The notes under the pieces are model-generated. The model saw nothing but the letters and a program-made list of their open reading frames with translations. It ran no database searches and was not told the origin of the DNA. Source: Dioscorea cayenensis subsp. rotundata (taxonomy: Eukaryota; Streptophyta; Magnoliopsida; Dioscoreales; Dioscoreaceae). Taken from it: a stretch of 64,000 nucleotides of DNA. Below, in pieces: positions 62,188 to 64,000 of the stretch. Within the stretch, counting starts at the first letter, position 1. The number at the start of each line of letters is the position of its first letter. A program made the translations under genes and the position numbers. The stretch covers positions 22,598,868-22,662,867 of the forward strand of contig NC_052488.1 of the NCBI RefSeq assembly GCF_009730915.1, given 5' to 3'.

Positions 62188-62773
62188 TTCTGAGAATTGT
62201 TTGTTTGGAGGAGGATTGATGATGATTTGGTGTGAAGGTGGTAAAGGTTTCAGGAGAGAATCTGGGAAAACTTTATGGAGAAAATAAATGGTTCTCCATA
62301 GTTCCATTCGCCTGCTATTCAAGCAATGAAAAAGATAGCATTTTTTTTTATTTTTAAATGAATTCAATTATAGTGCAACTTGTTGGCAACTCTGTTCCAA
62401 ATTAAAAAGGACAATGATAAAGAAATCAGGACGGCAAAGAAAGAGAGACCAAACACTGAGTCAGGGTCCACCACTGCGCACGTGTGTCTGTCTTGTGTTT
62501 TATCATTAGCTTCTAAGCAATGATTATTTGGGAAAAAAACAATAGATTTTTATTGATATAAATGATAAATGTATATACAGTTAGTGTGATAGATACAAAA
62601 AAAAATAAAAAAATTAAAAAAATATATGTTTATTTATGAATAAATGACACTTGCGAGGGGTACTTAAAAATCTCCAGTGACTATTTCTATGCGTTACCCT
62701 TGCTGTAAAAATCTGGTTCACTGGTCCAAACGCTAATAATTACAAAGCTTTTATCTTCAGTAATCCATCCACA
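62188..62773. other. Spacer between the rhomboid and IWS1-like genes
   Basis: Rhomboid leader (an in-frame ATG 40 codons upstream at 62307 could extend the N-terminus), AT-rich sequence with A-runs near 62598-62622, and the IWS1-like 3' UTR. Nothing else seen. Confidence 0.5.
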
Positions 62774-63963
62774 TCATATGGTGCACATTTCACAGCCTTT
62801 TGAGTTGAGCTTTAATGCATGAAGGTTCGACCTCTTTCCTGCTCTCATCCGTCTAAATATTTTATCTATCTGCATCACCAAGCAATTGTTTTTTAATTAT
62901 ACATGAGACTTAAATATGTGAATACTAAGAATACATGATAATTAATGTTTGAAACTGGTGACATAATAGTTTTCCAAAATACGAAAGTTAGAAAAAGAAA
63001 GACATCTCCATGTATTTACTACTACTACTACTGTTGCATGTGCTATTGTCTTGAGCAATCCCCTTGTCTAACCACCCCAAAAAAACAAAAGGTAGATATA
63101 TAATACAGAAATAAGCAGAGGGCATCAATCTAATGTACTTGTAGTTGTTATATCAAGAATAAATAAATATGATGGAGTTGTAATGAACCTTTGTTTGGCG
63201 GTCTTGCACAGCCTTCTTAGCTCGTATGATTTCCGCAGGATAAGACTTGGACGGTGGACGGACCAAAAAATCCAAAGGTGCCTTCTCTGGTAGAGTAGCA
63301 CGTTGGGGTGCTGAAGTTATTTGGAGGGATTTGACAACCCTATATTCATATAGGAGTTTATTGAGAACCATAAAAATCATTAGCAAATTAACATCTAATG
63401 TTTTACCACAATAAAAAGATGCAGGAAAGAAATAACTTGATAAAAGAATTTGTACTTCCTTAGGTATATATGTTATCTTACTTTGGGGGTGCAACCAGAT
63501 CGGCATCATCATCCATTGCATCCAATCTTGCAGCTTTAGTTACAGGCCTTCAAAAGTAGAGTAAAAATTGAAACTGTTAATACATAAGGGAAAAAAAAAC
63601 AATAAGAAATACACACTAAAGACACAAGTATATGATTACTTCTTAGCGAATGTCCTCTGATAGGAAGCTATATCAACATCCCGTACATCCTCGTATCTAA
63701 GGCTATTGTTGAAAATTGGACGACTCTGTAGATGATCATTAAGAACACATTTTAGTAAAGATGCTACAAGGAACCTGTACTTCCACAAAATTTTTATATT
63801 AAAACATAATAATAAAAGAGATAAAAGCTATGACAGATCTAAGAAGAATTAAAAAATATCCGTTTTCTTAAAAAATAAAAATTACCCATTTATCAATAAT
63901 TGCTTGAGCAAGCTTTTTATTGCCTTTGATCTCCTCATCAGATTTTGACAAAAACATAATCAT
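62774..63963 (-). CDS. IWS1: IWS1/SPN1-like transcription elongation factor, 3' part (5' exons outside the window)
   Basis: Exons 63886-63963, 63640-63725, 63482-63547, 63189-63339 and 62774-62869 join in frame to 158 residues plus stop; the gene continues upstream beyond 64000. The first visible exon (MIMFLSKSDEEIKGNKKLAQ, AIIDKW) ends the TFIIS-N-like (LW) domain, followed by SRPIFNNSLRYEDVRDVD, a linker, and PLDFLVRPPSKSYPAEIIRA, all matching plant IWS1. The C-terminus (FRRMRAGKRSNLHALKLNSK, ending CEMCTI) diverges from the usual basic K-rich ending that closes ...GRGM(I/V)KYL. Known role: IWS1 works with SPT6 and RNA polymerase II, and in Arabidopsis with BES1 in brassinosteroid-responsive transcription. 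The altered tail suggests an IWS2-like paralog or a relaxed copy. Confidence 0.88.
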
Positions 63964-64000
63964 CTGCAAGAGAGAAACAGTGGTTCATTTTAAAATTTTC

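Overview
The window is a gene-dense stretch of a flowering-plant nuclear genome. I read 19 protein-coding genes, one tRNA gene and several small repeat insertions. The multi-exon, GT-AG (and a few GC-AG) gene structures, the plant-specific families (SIAMESE-related, FPF1-like, fasciclin-like AGP, expansin, DYW-type PPR) and the AT-rich, microsatellite-studded intergenic DNA all say angiosperm. A mix of very GC-rich genes (FLA4-like, GH17, PP2C) with AT-rich ones resembles monocots, so a non-grass monocot is my best guess. That is inference, and I cannot name the species.

Layout. 1-4.5 kb: 3' part of a very-long-chain enoyl-CoA reductase gene (+) and an SMR-type CDK inhibitor (-). 4.5-8 kb: intergenic DNA with a local duplication, a GC-rich repeat-like island and a short poly(A) insertion. 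8-16 kb: ENTH protein (+), POLTERGEIST-like PP2C (-) and FLA4/SOS5-like arabinogalactan protein (-). 18-22.4 kb: microspherule/FHA protein (-). 26-28 kb: unknown membrane protein (-), tRNA-Lys(CTT) (+) and type 2 metallothionein (+). 29-33 kb: GH17/X8 beta-1,3-glucanase (+) and ABO8-like PPR (+). 33-34.3 kb: AS1/RS2 MYB (-). 36-40 kb: cytosolic triosephosphate isomerase (+). 41 kb: FPF1-like (-). 42.2-42.6 kb: foldback element. 44-45 kb: C2-domain protein (+). 45.5 kb: SINE. 46-51.6 kb: AP-3 beta subunit (-). 53.6-54.8 kb: alpha-expansin (-). 57.3-59.5 kb: OTP81-like DYW PPR (-, frameshifted). 60.8-62.2 kb: rhomboid protease (-, frameshifted). 62.8-64 kb: 3' part of an IWS1-like transcription elongation factor (-), running off the window.

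The genes do not form a functional cluster; they are ordinary independently expressed plant genes. Several touch cell-wall or surface biology (FLA4-like, GH17, expansin, ECR for waxes), two are organellar RNA-processing PPRs, and AP-3 beta and ENTH act in membrane traffic, but neighbourhood here does not imply a pathway. Exon structures were worked out by hand from splice sites, reading phase and remembered family sequence; all listed multi-exon models close in frame except the two frameshifted genes and the unresolved 26-kb gene. I did not find a credible new biological system. The most unusual items are the ~450-bp palindromic element at 42.2 kb, the two single-base frameshifts, two GC-AG introns and the extended triosephosphate isomerase C-terminus.
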